Shown one piece after another: positions 26,116 through 35,288 of a DNA stretch of 38,895 nt. The stretch's first letter is position 1; every line of letters starts with the position of its first letter. Made by a program: the position numbers and the translations under genes. Source of the DNA: Polaribacter sp. (GTDB lineage: Bacteria; Bacteroidota; Bacteroidia; Flavobacteriales; Flavobacteriaceae). Under the pieces are notes generated by a model. The model made no database searches. It saw only the letters and a list, made by a program, of their open reading frames with translations, and was not told where the DNA came from. The stretch covers positions 1 to 38,895 of the forward strand of contig DYMN01000024.1 of assembly GCA_020740485.1 (NCBI GenBank). Direction: 5' to 3'.

Positions 26116-27417
26116 TTAATCTTTAAAATTTTTGGTAAAGGTAAATTTCAAGACAAAATAACCCAATATACCCGCTACAATTGATGCTATAAGAATTCCT
26201 AATTTTGAAGAATCTATAAAAATGGGTTCATAAAATGCTAAGTTAGCTACAAAAATAGACATAGTAAAACCAACTCCTGCTAAAAAAGCAACGCCTATTA
26301 TTTGCTTAAAATAAACAAAATCAGGTAATTCAATCCATTTCATTTTCAAACCAATATATGTAAATAAAGAAATTCCTAACAGTTTTCCAATTACCAAGGC
26401 TATAATAATAGTGGTAACTAAATTCCATTCAAACGCGGTGTTCCCTTTTAGTGTTATACCCGCATTGGCAAAGGCGAAAATAGGCATAATTACATAAGCC
26501 ACCCAATTGTGCAATTTGTGCTCTAAATGTTGTAATGGTGATTGAAACTGCTCGGTCCAAGATTCTAATTCGTCTATGCATTCTATTTGTTCTTTTGAAA
26601 GCGTCATAGGCTGATCATCAGCCAAAGCACTGAACTGGTGATTGATTTCACTCAGTTTTTGGGTGTAAATACGTTCATCAATTTTCCTGTTAATTGGAAT
26701 GGTAAATGCGACTAAAACACCTGCAATGGTTGGGTGGATTCCTGATTTTAGAAATAAAAACCAAACTATAATTCCAGCAATAAAATAGATATATTTAGAA
26801 TATTTCTTAAAATAAGTAAATACAAACAAAAGAGCTAATATCAATAGAGCAATGATAATCATTGTAAAATTTAGCTGACCACTATAGAAAATGGCAATCA
26901 CCATCACGGCTCCCAAATCATCAACTATAGCAAATGCCATTAAGAAAACTTTTAACCCTAATGGCACTCTGTTTCCTAATAATTGCAATATCGCTAATGA
27001 AAAAGCAATGTCTGTTGCCATAGGAATACCCCAACCTGCTTGGGTTACGTGATTATTATTAAATATAAAAAACATCAAAACGGGCAAAACCATTCCGCCA
27101 ATAGCTGCCACTAATGGAAAAGAAGCCTTTTTCAAAGAATTGAGCTCTCCTATTAACACTTCTCTTTTAATTTCCAAGCCAATCAAAAAGAAAAAAACTG
27201 CCATTAATCCATCATTAATCCATAAGAAAACGGGTTTTATCAATTCAAATTCACCAATTTTGATTCCCATTTTTTGATTCCAAATGCTATGATAAACATC
27301 TGAAAAAGGAGTATTAGCCCATATTAATGCCAGAATAGTAGCCCCAAATAACAAAATGCCACTTGAACTTTCAATATTAAGAAATTTTTGAACAGGGCTT
27401 AAGCTTTGCGATTTCAC
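26116..27417 (-). CDS. nhaA: Na+/H+ antiporter NhaA
   Basis: NhaA exchanges cytoplasmic Na+ for external H+ to control pH and sodium. The 433-aa protein has eleven or so membrane segments. Signatures include FLIGLEIKREVLIGEL, the TDIAFSLAILQLLGNRVPLGLKVF segment, and the paired aspartates of FAIVDDLGAVMVIA that bind the transported ions. A hydrophilic loop of about 65 residues in the middle (KLSEINHQFSALADDQPMTL onward) is longer than in E. coli NhaA, as often seen in Bacteroidota. It is first in a two-gene unit with mscS, divergent from the ferredoxin gene. Confidence 0.96.
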   Translation of the reverse strand: MKSQSLSPVQKFLNIESSSGILLFGATILALIWANTPFSDVYHSIWNQKMGIKIGEFELIKPVFLWINDGLMAVFFFLIGLEIKREVLIGELNSLKKASFPLVAAIGGMVLPVLMFFIFNNNHVTQAGWGIPMATDIAFSLAILQLLGNRVPLGLKVFLMAFAIVDDLGAVMVIAIFYSGQLNFTMIIIALLILALLFVFTYFKKYSKYIYFIAGIIVWFLFLKSGIHPTIAGVLVAFTIPINRKIDERIYTQKLSEINHQFSALADDQPMTLSKEQIECIDELESWTEQFQSPLQHLEHKLHNWVAYVIMPIFAFANAGITLKGNTAFEWNLVTTIIIALVIGKLLGISLFTYIGLKMKWIELPDFVYFKQIIGVAFLAGVGFTMSIFVANLAFYEPIFIDSSKLGILIASIVAGILGYFVLKFTFTKNFKD

Positions 27418-27587
27418 GAATATTAGATTTTAAAAAGTATAATAGGCAAATATCAATAAAAAAAATTGAATTTATAATTAAAAATTTAAAGGACTAGAAC
27501 TTTTAAAATAGAAATTTTGTTATTAAAACACCTAATTTAGAATGATTCTAAATTTTAAATTTAGTTTCCTATAAACAAAATTTAAAA

Positions 27588-27595
27588 TACTTTTG
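27588..27595 (+). promoter_or_regulatory. -7 box of the ferredoxin gene
   Basis: TACTTTTG fits TAnnTTTG, 28 bp before the start codon. The expected upstream TTG is not present at 17-20 bp, so the promoter is half-supported. Confidence 0.4.
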
Positions 27596-27623
27596 TGTCA
27601 AATAAATTTTAAAACTAAACATT

Positions 27624-27977
27624 ATGGCAATTAGAATAACCGATGATTGCATCAATTGTGATGCATGTATATCAGAATGTCCAAACACCGCTATCTACGA
27701 ACCTGATACAGAGTATTCTTACTCTGATGGCTCTAAATTAAGTGGCACTGTAAAACTTCCTTCAAACGGAGAAGAAGTGGACGCCGATGAAAAATTTGAA
27801 GCAAAATCTGATGAATTCTACTTTATCGTTACAGATAAATGTACTGAATGTCAAGGTTTCCACGATGAACCACAATGTGCTTCAGTTTGTCCAGTTGACG
27901 CTTGCGTTCCTGATAACGACCACAAAGAAAGCGAAGAACAATTGATGGCGAAAAAAGTGTGGTTACACGGTGCATAA
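27624..27977 (+). CDS. fdx: dicluster 2[4Fe-4S] ferredoxin (Alvin-type)
   Basis: A 117-aa electron carrier. The first cluster motif is C9-x2-C12-x2-C15-x3-C19-P (DDCINCDACISECPNTAIY). The second is C-x2-C-x8-C-x3-C-P (KCTECQGFHDEPQCASVCP), whose longer inner loop marks the Allochromatium (Alvin) type of low-potential ferredoxin. An acidic stretch of about 45 residues separates the clusters, longer than usual. The protein is strongly acidic, fitting an electron carrier. It is a single-gene unit with its own promoter box and a very good terminator. It could accept electrons from IorAB; that is inference. Confidence 0.92.
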   Translation: MAIRITDDCINCDACISECPNTAIYEPDTEYSYSDGSKLSGTVKLPSNGEEVDADEKFEAKSDEFYFIVTDKCTECQGFHDEPQCASVCPVDACVPDNDHKESEEQLMAKKVWLHGA

Positions 27978-28002
27978 TCCTTAACTAATCTAGTTAAAAA
28001 AT

Positions 28003-28036
28003 AAACCCGTCTTGTTTTATTACAAGACGGGTTTTT
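28003..28036 (+). terminator. terminator after the ferredoxin gene
   Basis: A 12-bp perfect stem AAACCCGTCTTG/CAAGACGGGTTT (28003-28014 with 28023-28034), an 8-nt loop and a T-run. It is the most GC-rich terminator in the window, and as a near-symmetrical hairpin it could also stop the convergent CoA-transferase transcript. Confidence 0.92.
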
Positions 28037-28077
28037 TATTTATAAAAATTGGTTCTCTTTTCTCTTTTCTAATTAAT

Positions 28078-29358
28078 CTAACAATATTTAGCTACATTAT
28101 TCTCAAAATAATCTTTCATGATTTGCTCTCTAAAATTGGGATGAGCTATGTTTGCTAATGCTTTTACGCGTTGTTCAATGGTTTTCCCGTATAAATCTGC
28201 AACACCATATTCCGTAACCACATAATGCACATGTGCTCTTGTTGTTACTACGCCAGCGCCTGGTTTCAGAAATGGGACAATCTTACTATCTCCTTTTTCA
28301 GTAGTTGAAGGTAATGCAATAATGGCTTTTCCGCCTTTACTAAGCGATGCTCCACGAATAAAATCCATTTGACCTCCAACACCGCTGTACATTTTTGTTC
28401 CAATAGAATCAGCACAAACTTGGCCGGTTAAATCAACTTCTATGGCAGAATTTATCGCTACCATTCTAGGATTTTGGCGAATATTATGTATATCGTTTAC
28501 ATAATCTACTTCTCGCATTTCCACAAACGGATTGTCATCAACATAATCGTACAATCTGCGCGAGCCCATTAGGAATGTAGCCAAAGCACGTCCCGGATTG
28601 ATCCCTTTATAGTTTCCATTAATAACATCTTCTAAAATTAAGTCAATCACGCCATCGGAAAACATCTCGGTATGCAAACCCAAATCTTTATGATTATGTA
28701 AACGTGACAAAACCGCATTCGGAATATTGCCAACACCCATTTGCAAAGTGCTACGGTCTTCAATCATATTAGCGATATGATCCCCAATTTTTTGCTCAAC
28801 TTCACTGGGTTTATGCATTTCGTGCGTTGGAATTTCATCGTCTACTTCCACAAAACTATTTAGTTCTGATATGTGAATAATGCCTGCTCCATGTGTTCTT
28901 GGCATTTTCGGGTTTATTTGCGCTATTACATGTTTTGCATTATCTATGGCTGCTAACGTTTCACCCACTGTAACACCTAATGAGCAATATCCATGTTTGT
29001 CAGGTGGTGAAACTTGTATCAGTGCAACATCAATTTCTAAAACCCTATTTTTAAATAAAAGTGGTAATTCACTAAAAAAAACTGGCGTATATGAACCGTT
29101 TCCTGCAGCCAAGGTATGTCGAATATTCTTTGAAATAAAAAAAGCATTGACATGAAAACTGTCCTTTTTTGAAATATCCGCATAAGGGGCTACCCCTTCA
29201 GTATGCAAATGGCAAACTTCCACATTACGCAATTCTTCATAACGTGCTGACATAGCTATAACCAAAGCTTGCGGAGCTGCAGCACCCATTTGAATAAAAA
29301 CTCTGTCGTTTGATTTTATAACTTTTACTGCTTCTTCTGCAGAAACTGATTTATACAT
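28078..29358 (-). CDS. acetyl-CoA hydrolase / 4-hydroxybutyrate CoA-transferase family protein
   Basis: A 426-aa CoA-transferase of the AbfT/Cat1 group, which moves CoA between acetyl-CoA and another short acid through a glutamyl-CoA intermediate. The N-terminal domain has FIQMGAAAPQALV and VSPPDKHGYCSLG. The C-terminal domain has LQMGVGNIPNAVL, the catalytic Glu in GLHTEMFSDGVIDL, the oxyanion-site GGQMDFIRGA and VTEYGVADLYGKT. The exact acceptor acid (acetate, butyrate, 4-hydroxybutyrate or succinate) cannot be read off. It is monocistronic. It could share acetyl-CoA/acetate with the ADP-forming synthetase at 13316. Confidence 0.92.
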   Translation of the reverse strand: MYKSVSAEEAVKVIKSNDRVFIQMGAAAPQALVIAMSARYEELRNVEVCHLHTEGVAPYADISKKDSFHVNAFFISKNIRHTLAAGNGSYTPVFFSELPLLFKNRVLEIDVALIQVSPPDKHGYCSLGVTVGETLAAIDNAKHVIAQINPKMPRTHGAGIIHISELNSFVEVDDEIPTHEMHKPSEVEQKIGDHIANMIEDRSTLQMGVGNIPNAVLSRLHNHKDLGLHTEMFSDGVIDLILEDVINGNYKGINPGRALATFLMGSRRLYDYVDDNPFVEMREVDYVNDIHNIRQNPRMVAINSAIEVDLTGQVCADSIGTKMYSGVGGQMDFIRGASLSKGGKAIIALPSTTEKGDSKIVPFLKPGAGVVTTRAHVHYVVTEYGVADLYGKTIEQRVKALANIAHPNFREQIMKDYFENNVAKYC

Positions 29359-29696
29359 ATTTGTTAATTTATGATTTATACTTTACGTTCCGAATGTTAT
29401 CTGATTTCTGCTCTATGAACCATCAAATTTTTGATTGTAAAAACTAATAATTATACAATTCACAAAAATACAACGAAATCGATTTCAAAATTATAAAATA
29501 TATCAGTTTTTTAAATTATATTATGAGAATTAATCAAAAATTGTTTCAAGTCTGAAGTTTTAGGTTTCAGGTTGTTGTAACTTTAAAACTTAGAAACAAA
29601 ATCAACCTAAATATTCACAATGAAAAACGTGAAACGCAAAACATTAAACATGAAACCTTAAACAATTTATTATCTTTGCCCCTTTATTTTTAGAAA
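29359..29696. other. divergent intergenic region with repeat tracts
   Basis: About 340 bases between the CoA-transferase and map. It contains degenerate tracts GTTTTAGGTTTCAGG (near 29560) and TGAAACGCAAAACATTAAAC (near 29630), close relatives of the tract before aconitase. The map -7 box lies at its end. No gene or folded RNA is recognised. Confidence 0.5.
29671..29678 (+). promoter_or_regulatory. -7 box upstream of map
   Basis: TATCTTTG fits TAnnTTTG, 18 bp before the map ATG. The TTG partner is not visible, as the upstream DNA is a repeat tract. Confidence 0.4.
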
Positions 29697-30500
29697 ATGA
29701 TTAAAATCAAGTCCAAAGAAGAGATTGAATTGATGCGTGAAAGTGCCTTAATGGTATCTAAAACCTTAGGTATTTTAGCCAAAGAAGTAAAACCCGGCGT
29801 TACCACTTTATACTTAGACAAATTAGCAGAAGAATTCATTCGTGACAACGGAGGAATTCCTGGATTTTTAGGATTATATGGCTTTCCTAATACCTTGTGT
29901 ATGAGTCCCAATGCGCAAGTGGTTCACGGTATTCCCAACAATAAACCCTTGGAAAATGGAGATATTATCTCGATAGATTGTGGGGTGTTGAAAAACGGGT
30001 TTTATGGCGATCATGCCTACACTTTTGAAGTAGGCGAAGTGTCCGCAGAAATAAAGAAATTGTTAACTATTACCAAGGAAAGTCTTTATGTGGGCATTAG
30101 AGAATTTAGAACAGGAAATAGAGTAGAAGACGTGGGTTGGGCTATACAAAATCATGTAGAAAAACACGGTTATGGTGTAGTTAGAGAATTGGTAGGACAC
30201 GGTTTAGGGAAAAAAATGCACGAAGACCCTCAAATGCCCAATTATGGAAAACGAGGAAGAGGAAAAATGTTTTTGAATGGGATGGTAGTAGCTATAGAAC
30301 CTATGATTAATATGGGAACTCATAAGATTGACCAATTACGAGATGGTTGGACCATTCTGACAAAAGATAGAAAACCAAGTGCACATTTTGAACACGATGT
30401 GGCCATGATAAATGGGAAACCAGAATTACTTTCTACATTTCAATATATTTATGACGCTTTGGGGATTGTAAGCGATGAGGAGAAGGAATTTAGAATATGA
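29697..30500 (+). CDS. map: type I methionine aminopeptidase
   Basis: The enzyme removes initiator methionine from nascent proteins. At 267 aa it is a standard type Ia form without extra N-terminal domains. All five metal ligands are visible: Asp in SIDCGV and in YGDHAYTF, His in ELVGHGLGKKMHEDP, Glu in AIEPMINMG, and Glu in AHFEHDVAM. Its stop overlaps the methyltransferase start by 4 bp (ATGA), so the two genes are translationally coupled. A TAnnTTTG box is just upstream. Confidence 0.96.
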   Translation: MIKIKSKEEIELMRESALMVSKTLGILAKEVKPGVTTLYLDKLAEEFIRDNGGIPGFLGLYGFPNTLCMSPNAQVVHGIPNNKPLENGDIISIDCGVLKNGFYGDHAYTFEVGEVSAEIKKLLTITKESLYVGIREFRTGNRVEDVGWAIQNHVEKHGYGVVRELVGHGLGKKMHEDPQMPNYGKRGRGKMFLNGMVVAIEPMINMGTHKIDQLRDGWTILTKDRKPSAHFEHDVAMINGKPELLSTFQYIYDALGIVSDEEKEFRI

Positions 30501-31255
30501 TAAAAACCATTCTCAATACCATTCCGCGTGGCTTGCTTATCAAAGCCAGTTATTGGGTTCGCCCTTTGTTAGTTTTATTCTACAAAGGGAATAAATATAC
30601 CGACCCTATTGACGGAAAAAGTTACCGCAAGTTTCTGCCTTACGGCTACCAAGTGAAGCGCGAAAATGTGTTGGCACCCGGAACCCTTTCATTAGAACGC
30701 CACCGGTTGATGTGGCTATTTTTGAAAAATAAGTCTGATTTTTTTACCCAACCACTCAAAGTGTTACATATTGCTCCCGAACAAGCTTTTTTAACGCTCT
30801 TCAGAAATCAAAAAAATTTGGATTACACCACTTCCGACCTTTATTCGCCCTTGGCAGATGTTAAGGCGGACATCACCAACTTACCCTTTCCGGATGAGAG
30901 TTTTGATGTGATTTTCTGCAATCACGTATTAGAACATATTCCTAATGACCAAAAAGCGATGATGGAATTATACAGAGTGATGAAAAAAGGCGGTTGGGGC
31001 ATTTTTCAAATCCCGCAGGACCTCAATAGAGCCACCACTTACGAAGATTTCAGCATCACCGACCCTAAAGAACGCGCCAAACATTTTGGTCAGTATGACC
31101 ATGTAAGAGTGTATGGAAGGGACTATGAATCCTACCTTTTATCTGTTGGTTTTGAAGTAGATATGATTGATTACAGTCAACAAATAACTTCGGAACTCTT
31201 TGAAAAATACCGTTTGGCAAAAGGGGAATTATTGCCGGTTTGCTATAAAAAATAA
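30497..31255 (+). CDS. class I SAM-dependent methyltransferase
   Basis: A 252-aa protein of the Methyltransf_11 type. The SAM-binding fold shows VLHIAPEQAF (motif I is weak: Ala-Pro-Glu replaces the usual Gly-x-Gly), an acidic strand end DYTTSDLYSP, DITNLPFPDESFDVIFCNHVLEHIPND, and LYRVMKKGGWGIFQIPQ. An N-terminal stretch of about 85 residues (GDGKSYRKFLPYGYQ-like) precedes it. The substrate is unknown. It overlaps map by 4 bp, which places it in the same operon. Non-canonical motif I occurs in a Bacteroidota subgroup, by my recollection. Confidence 0.85.
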   Translation: MIKTILNTIPRGLLIKASYWVRPLLVLFYKGNKYTDPIDGKSYRKFLPYGYQVKRENVLAPGTLSLERHRLMWLFLKNKSDFFTQPLKVLHIAPEQAFLTLFRNQKNLDYTTSDLYSPLADVKADITNLPFPDESFDVIFCNHVLEHIPNDQKAMMELYRVMKKGGWGIFQIPQDLNRATTYEDFSITDPKERAKHFGQYDHVRVYGRDYESYLLSVGFEVDMIDYSQQITSELFEKYRLAKGELLPVCYKK

Positions 31256-31443
31256 CTATTCATATCCCTATAAAAAATTCTATTGAACCCAAACCAGCCT
31301 TGCCAACGAACCAGGTAATGCATTTTTTACAGATTTTAGCTCCGCCTATTTAAAAATTCGCAGATTATTTTCCACTATTAATTCTAAAATCTAAATTAAA
31401 CCTAATCCTTATTTTGCAGTCTAAATTTGAAACAATTCAGACT

Positions 31444-32832
31444 ATGCAAGCATCTTATCTTTGGTCTTTACGTTTAGGCTATAGTACCAAACAGGCAAAT
31501 TTGATTCAAAATTCAGGTTTGAAATCGTTTCTAAACCAATCGTTTCAAGCGAAATATAATCGATCAGAACCGGAATTTTTGAGCAATGAACCTCATTCTT
31601 TATTGGAACTCAAAGCTATTAAGGAAAAAATAAAAAACGCGGATGACAGCGAAAAGAAAAAAATGCTCAAAAAACAGATTATCAATCAAATAGAATTAAA
31701 AAAATGGTGGTTACAACTTCTGTATGATGCCGAATATCCGTTGCGTGAAAAAATGGTCGTTTTTTGGCACAATCATTTTGTGTCCACAGCCCAAAAAGTG
31801 AAAGTAAACTATTGGATTTACCAACACAATCAAATCCTTCGAGAAAATGCTTTTGGTAATTTTAAAGATTTAACCAAAAAAATCATTAAAACCAATGCGA
31901 TGGTGCGCTATTTGGACAATGTGGACAATAAAAACGGCGAACTCAACGAAAACCTAAGTCGTGAGTTATTAGAACTTTTTACTTTAGGAATAGGTAATTA
32001 CACCGAAAACGACATTAAAGAAGGGGCTAAGGCACTGGCAGGATTACACTTGGGTGATGAAACTGCCGCATACAGAAAAAAATTTGAAGTGGACGAAGAG
32101 ATAACTTATTTAGGAAAAACAGGCTATTTCAAAGCAGATGATATAGTGGATATTATTTTTGAACAGCCCAATATTCCCTATTTTATTACCAAAAAAATAT
32201 TGCAATGGTTTATTTACGACGAACCCAATGCTGAAATTATACAATATTATGGTGATTATTTTCGTTCACAAAATTTTGAAATTCAACCACTCTTAATCAA
32301 AATATTCACCGAAGAATATTCAAAAAATAACGCAGGTTCAAAAATTAAAGATCCTTTAACGTATATTTTTCAATTGATAAACGATTTGAACGTACAACCT
32401 TTTCAACCTTTGACCGTTGCCTCCTTTTTAAAACAACAAGGAATGGATTTACTAAATCAACCGAACGTAAAAGGTTGGGAAGGTGGAAAATCTTGGTTGA
32501 GTTCGCAGGTTTTTTTACAACGCAACAAAGCATCCGATTTGTTGTGTAGTGGCAAATCCGTACAGTTTAAAGGATTAAAAGATAATTTAGAAGATGTTGA
32601 GTTTGAAATAAAACCTATTGACATTCAATTAAATTGGAATAAAAAAGCATCAGCCAAAGAAATTATCAAAACATTCTCAGAACAAATGCTCTTTGAGTTA
32701 TCAGAAGAAATGCAAAATGATTTAATCCAAATCATCAAATACGATTTTGACGCATCTAGCGCAAATGCTGAATTTAGTATTTTAAAATTATACAATTACA
32801 TCACAAAATCACCTGAATTTCAAATAGTTTAA
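31444..32832 (+). CDS. DUF1800 family protein
   Basis: A 462-aa, helix-rich protein of the DUF1800 family. Recognisable pieces are WWLQLLYDAEYPLREKMVVFWHNHFVS, NLSRELLELFTLGIGNYTENDIKEGAKAL and PNVKGWEGGKSWLSS. Function is unknown; the family is usually paired with DUF1501, as here. The frame can begin at a TTG (31414), but that codon overlaps a promoter-like TTATTTTG box (31409-31416), so ATG 31444 is preferred. No obvious signal peptide is present. The gap to DUF1501 is 84 bp without a terminator, so the two are probably an operon. Confidence 0.88.
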   Translation: MQASYLWSLRLGYSTKQANLIQNSGLKSFLNQSFQAKYNRSEPEFLSNEPHSLLELKAIKEKIKNADDSEKKKMLKKQIINQIELKKWWLQLLYDAEYPLREKMVVFWHNHFVSTAQKVKVNYWIYQHNQILRENAFGNFKDLTKKIIKTNAMVRYLDNVDNKNGELNENLSRELLELFTLGIGNYTENDIKEGAKALAGLHLGDETAAYRKKFEVDEEITYLGKTGYFKADDIVDIIFEQPNIPYFITKKILQWFIYDEPNAEIIQYYGDYFRSQNFEIQPLLIKIFTEEYSKNNAGSKIKDPLTYIFQLINDLNVQPFQPLTVASFLKQQGMDLLNQPNVKGWEGGKSWLSSQVFLQRNKASDLLCSGKSVQFKGLKDNLEDVEFEIKPIDIQLNWNKKASAKEIIKTFSEQMLFELSEEMQNDLIQIIKYDFDASSANAEFSILKLYNYITKSPEFQIV

Positions 32833-32916
32833 TATAAGTCAATCGAGTTTATAAAGTTGATCTGATTAATAACTTTAAAAAACAAAAAAACAATAATCAA
32901 TAATCTAAAACGATCC

Positions 32917-34083
32917 ATGAACAGACGTAATTTTCTATCCCTAACAGGCACTTTTACCGGCGGACTTTTAGTACTTCCTGATTTTTTGTATGCTTTTGGG
33001 AAGCAAAACAATCAAGAAATAACCGGTAATTGTTTGGTATTCATCCAACTCAATGGGGGTAATGACGGGTTAAACACGTTTATTCCTTATGGTAATGCGT
33101 TGTATTACCAATCCAGACCTAACATTGGAATTCCTGAAAATCAAATTGTTGGAAAATATCAAGGCATGGGTTTTCACCCGGCATTTAAAGATTTTGAGAA
33201 AATTCGTCAAAACGGTGATTTGAGTATTCTTCAAAATGTGGGCTATCCTAATCCGAATCGTTCTCATTTTCGCAGTATTGAAATTTGGCAAACGGCTAGT
33301 GCATCCAATGAATATTTGACACAAGGTTGGTTGGGAAAATATTTGGATTTACAATGTGCAGAATCCGATCCTATTGCAGCACTTAACATAGACCGAATTG
33401 ACAATCCTGCTTTGAAAGGCAATGAACCGCATTTTATCACCGTGAAAGACCCTGACAAATTAAAAACCAAAGGACAAATTCAAAGCACTACTGAATTATC
33501 GGGAAACCCGCAATTGGATTTTGTCAGAAAAATAGCCAATTCCATTGAAGAAGGCAGCGAAGAAATTCAAAATGCCTTGGCAAACAGCACATCAAATACC
33601 GAGTATCCTAAAACGCCGTTAGCAAAAAATCTTCAATGGATTAGTAGATTGATTAAAGGAAATTTGAATTCAAAAATCTATTACACCTCTCAGAGCGGAT
33701 TTGATACTCATGATAATCAACTGAATATACATCAAAATAAACTATCAGAACTCAACGATGCCATATTTAGTTTTTATAAAGATTTAAAAAATGCCCAACT
33801 TTTAGATAAAGTAACTTTGGTAATTTTTTCAGAATTTGGAAGACGTGTAAACGACAATGGCAATGGAACAGACCACGGAACAGCAGCACCCATTTTTGTT
33901 ATTGGGGGAAAAAACAAAGGTAGTATTATAGGAAAAAATCCAAATTTAATCGACTTGGATGAAGGCGACTTAAAATATGAAATCGATTTTAGAAGTGTGT
34001 ATGCATCCCTTTTAGAAAATAAATTGAATTTTAATCCAAAATTAATGGGAATTCAACATGAAATCTTAAATGGCTTGTTTTAA
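32917..34083 (+). CDS. DUF1501 family protein with twin-arginine-like signal
   Basis: A 388-aa protein of the DUF1501 (alkaline-phosphatase-superfamily-like) group. It starts MNRRNFLSLTGTFTGGLLVLP, a Tat-type signal with paired arginines, so it is probably exported folded. Family motifs are VFIQLNGGNDGLNTFIPYG, HFRSIEIWQTAS, SGFDTHDNQ, SEFGRRVNDNGNGTDHGTAAPIFVIGG. These carry conserved Asp/His residues that could bind metal. The catalytic role is undetermined. It is the second gene of the DUF1800-DUF1501 pair. Confidence 0.9.
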   Translation: MNRRNFLSLTGTFTGGLLVLPDFLYAFGKQNNQEITGNCLVFIQLNGGNDGLNTFIPYGNALYYQSRPNIGIPENQIVGKYQGMGFHPAFKDFEKIRQNGDLSILQNVGYPNPNRSHFRSIEIWQTASASNEYLTQGWLGKYLDLQCAESDPIAALNIDRIDNPALKGNEPHFITVKDPDKLKTKGQIQSTTELSGNPQLDFVRKIANSIEEGSEEIQNALANSTSNTEYPKTPLAKNLQWISRLIKGNLNSKIYYTSQSGFDTHDNQLNIHQNKLSELNDAIFSFYKDLKNAQLLDKVTLVIFSEFGRRVNDNGNGTDHGTAAPIFVIGGKNKGSIIGKNPNLIDLDEGDLKYEIDFRSVYASLLENKLNFNPKLMGIQHEILNGLF

Positions 34084-34089
34084 AATGTT

Positions 34090-34118
34090 AAATTCCAATT
34101 TGATTAAAGTTGGAATTT
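34090..34118. terminator. weak hairpin between convergent genes
   Basis: AAATTCCAA and TTGGAATTT (34090-34098 with 34110-34118) form a 9-bp AT-rich stem with an 11-nt loop. No clear T-run follows on either strand. It lies 7 bp after DUF1501 and could act as a bidirectional transcript end. Confidence 0.35.
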
Positions 34119-34157
34119 AATTCCGATAGTTATCTGGATTGAAAAAATTGGAATTTC

Positions 34158-34961
34158 CTATCTGTTATCTCCATCCAACAAACGGCCCAATCCTCCTAAA
34201 ATGCTTCCCTCCTCTTTACTACCTCCATGTTGGGGTGCATAAGAGAAAATTCTGCTTGCTAATCGAGAAATAGGTAAGGATTGCATCCATACGGTTCCGG
34301 GTCCACGTAAAACAGCATAAAACATGCCTTCGCCTCCAAAAATCATATTGCGAACGCCTTTAATCATTTCTATATCAAAATCTACCTCTTTGGTGAAACC
34401 TACAACACAACCGGTGTCTATGCGTAATATTTCTCCCGGTACTAATGTTCTTTCTGTTACATAGCCTCCTGCGTGCATAAATGCCATACCATCTCCTTCC
34501 AATTTTTCCATAATAAAACCTTCGCCTCCAAAAAGTCCGGTTCCTAATCGACGTTGAAATTCTATTCCAATAGAAACGCCTTTGGCAGCACAGAGAAAAG
34601 CATCTTTTTGACAAACCAACTTCCCTCCTACTTTGGATAAATCTACCGGTATGATTTTTCCGGGATACGGTGATGCAAATGCTGCATGCGATTTGTTCGT
34701 TCCTGTGTTGGTAAAAGCCGTCATAAACAGACTTTCACCGGTCAACAAGCGTTTACCGGCACCCATGAGTTTACCAAACAATCCACCTTGATCAGTTTGT
34801 CTTGATCCATCACCAAAGATGGTTTGCATTTGTATATGGTCTTTCATATACATAAATGCTCCTGCTTCTGCGATAACCGTCTCTTGCGGATCGAGTTCGA
34901 TTTCAACATATTGCATTTCTTCTCCAAAAATTTTATAATCGATTTCGTGATCTTGTATCAT
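34158..34961 (-). CDS. TIGR00266 / AIM24 family protein
   Basis: A 267-aa soluble beta-rich protein of the AIM24-like family (TIGR00266). Glycine-rich repeats are seen throughout: [79 protein letters not shown]. In eukaryotes the family affects mitochondrial inner-membrane organisation; bacterial members are mostly uncharacterised. It is a single gene convergent with DUF1501. No signal peptide or membrane segment is seen. Confidence 0.92.
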   Translation of the reverse strand: MIQDHEIDYKIFGEEMQYVEIELDPQETVIAEAGAFMYMKDHIQMQTIFGDGSRQTDQGGLFGKLMGAGKRLLTGESLFMTAFTNTGTNKSHAAFASPYPGKIIPVDLSKVGGKLVCQKDAFLCAAKGVSIGIEFQRRLGTGLFGGEGFIMEKLEGDGMAFMHAGGYVTERTLVPGEILRIDTGCVVGFTKEVDFDIEMIKGVRNMIFGGEGMFYAVLRGPGTVWMQSLPISRLASRIFSYAPQHGGSKEEGSILGGLGRLLDGDNR

Positions 34962-35288
34962 TTGTTTGTTTCAGGTTTAAGGTTTATTAAGAGACAAGAA
35001 ATACCTTTCTGTGTTTCATGAGATAAGGCTTGCCTTGTCTGTATCGTGACATGATGAAATACCGTAAAATCTGTAATTCAATTTATTTGTTTGATGTAAG
35101 TTAGAAATAAAAAATGTTTAATTGTTACAAATTATATTTTCAAAAAACATTAATTTTCTGGTTAATAATTAAAATTCATCCCCAATAAAATGGGACAAAA
35201 TTCCAACTTCAAACTTCCAATCCCGCCTTGCGGTTCCGATAGCTATCGGAATCGCTATCGCTCAACTTCTTACTTCATACTTCAAACT
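34962..35288. repeat. intergenic repeats including a perfect palindrome
   Basis: About 330 bases without a gene. A TTTCAGGTTTAAGGTTTATT tract (34968-34987) is the reverse complement of the AAAC-type repeats elsewhere. TTCCGATAGCTATCGGAA (35234-35251) is a perfect 18-bp palindrome, followed by a second partial TCGCTATCG. Then an ACTTCTTACTTCATACTTC tract runs to the nadD 3' end. These look like multicopy intergenic elements. Confidence 0.6.
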
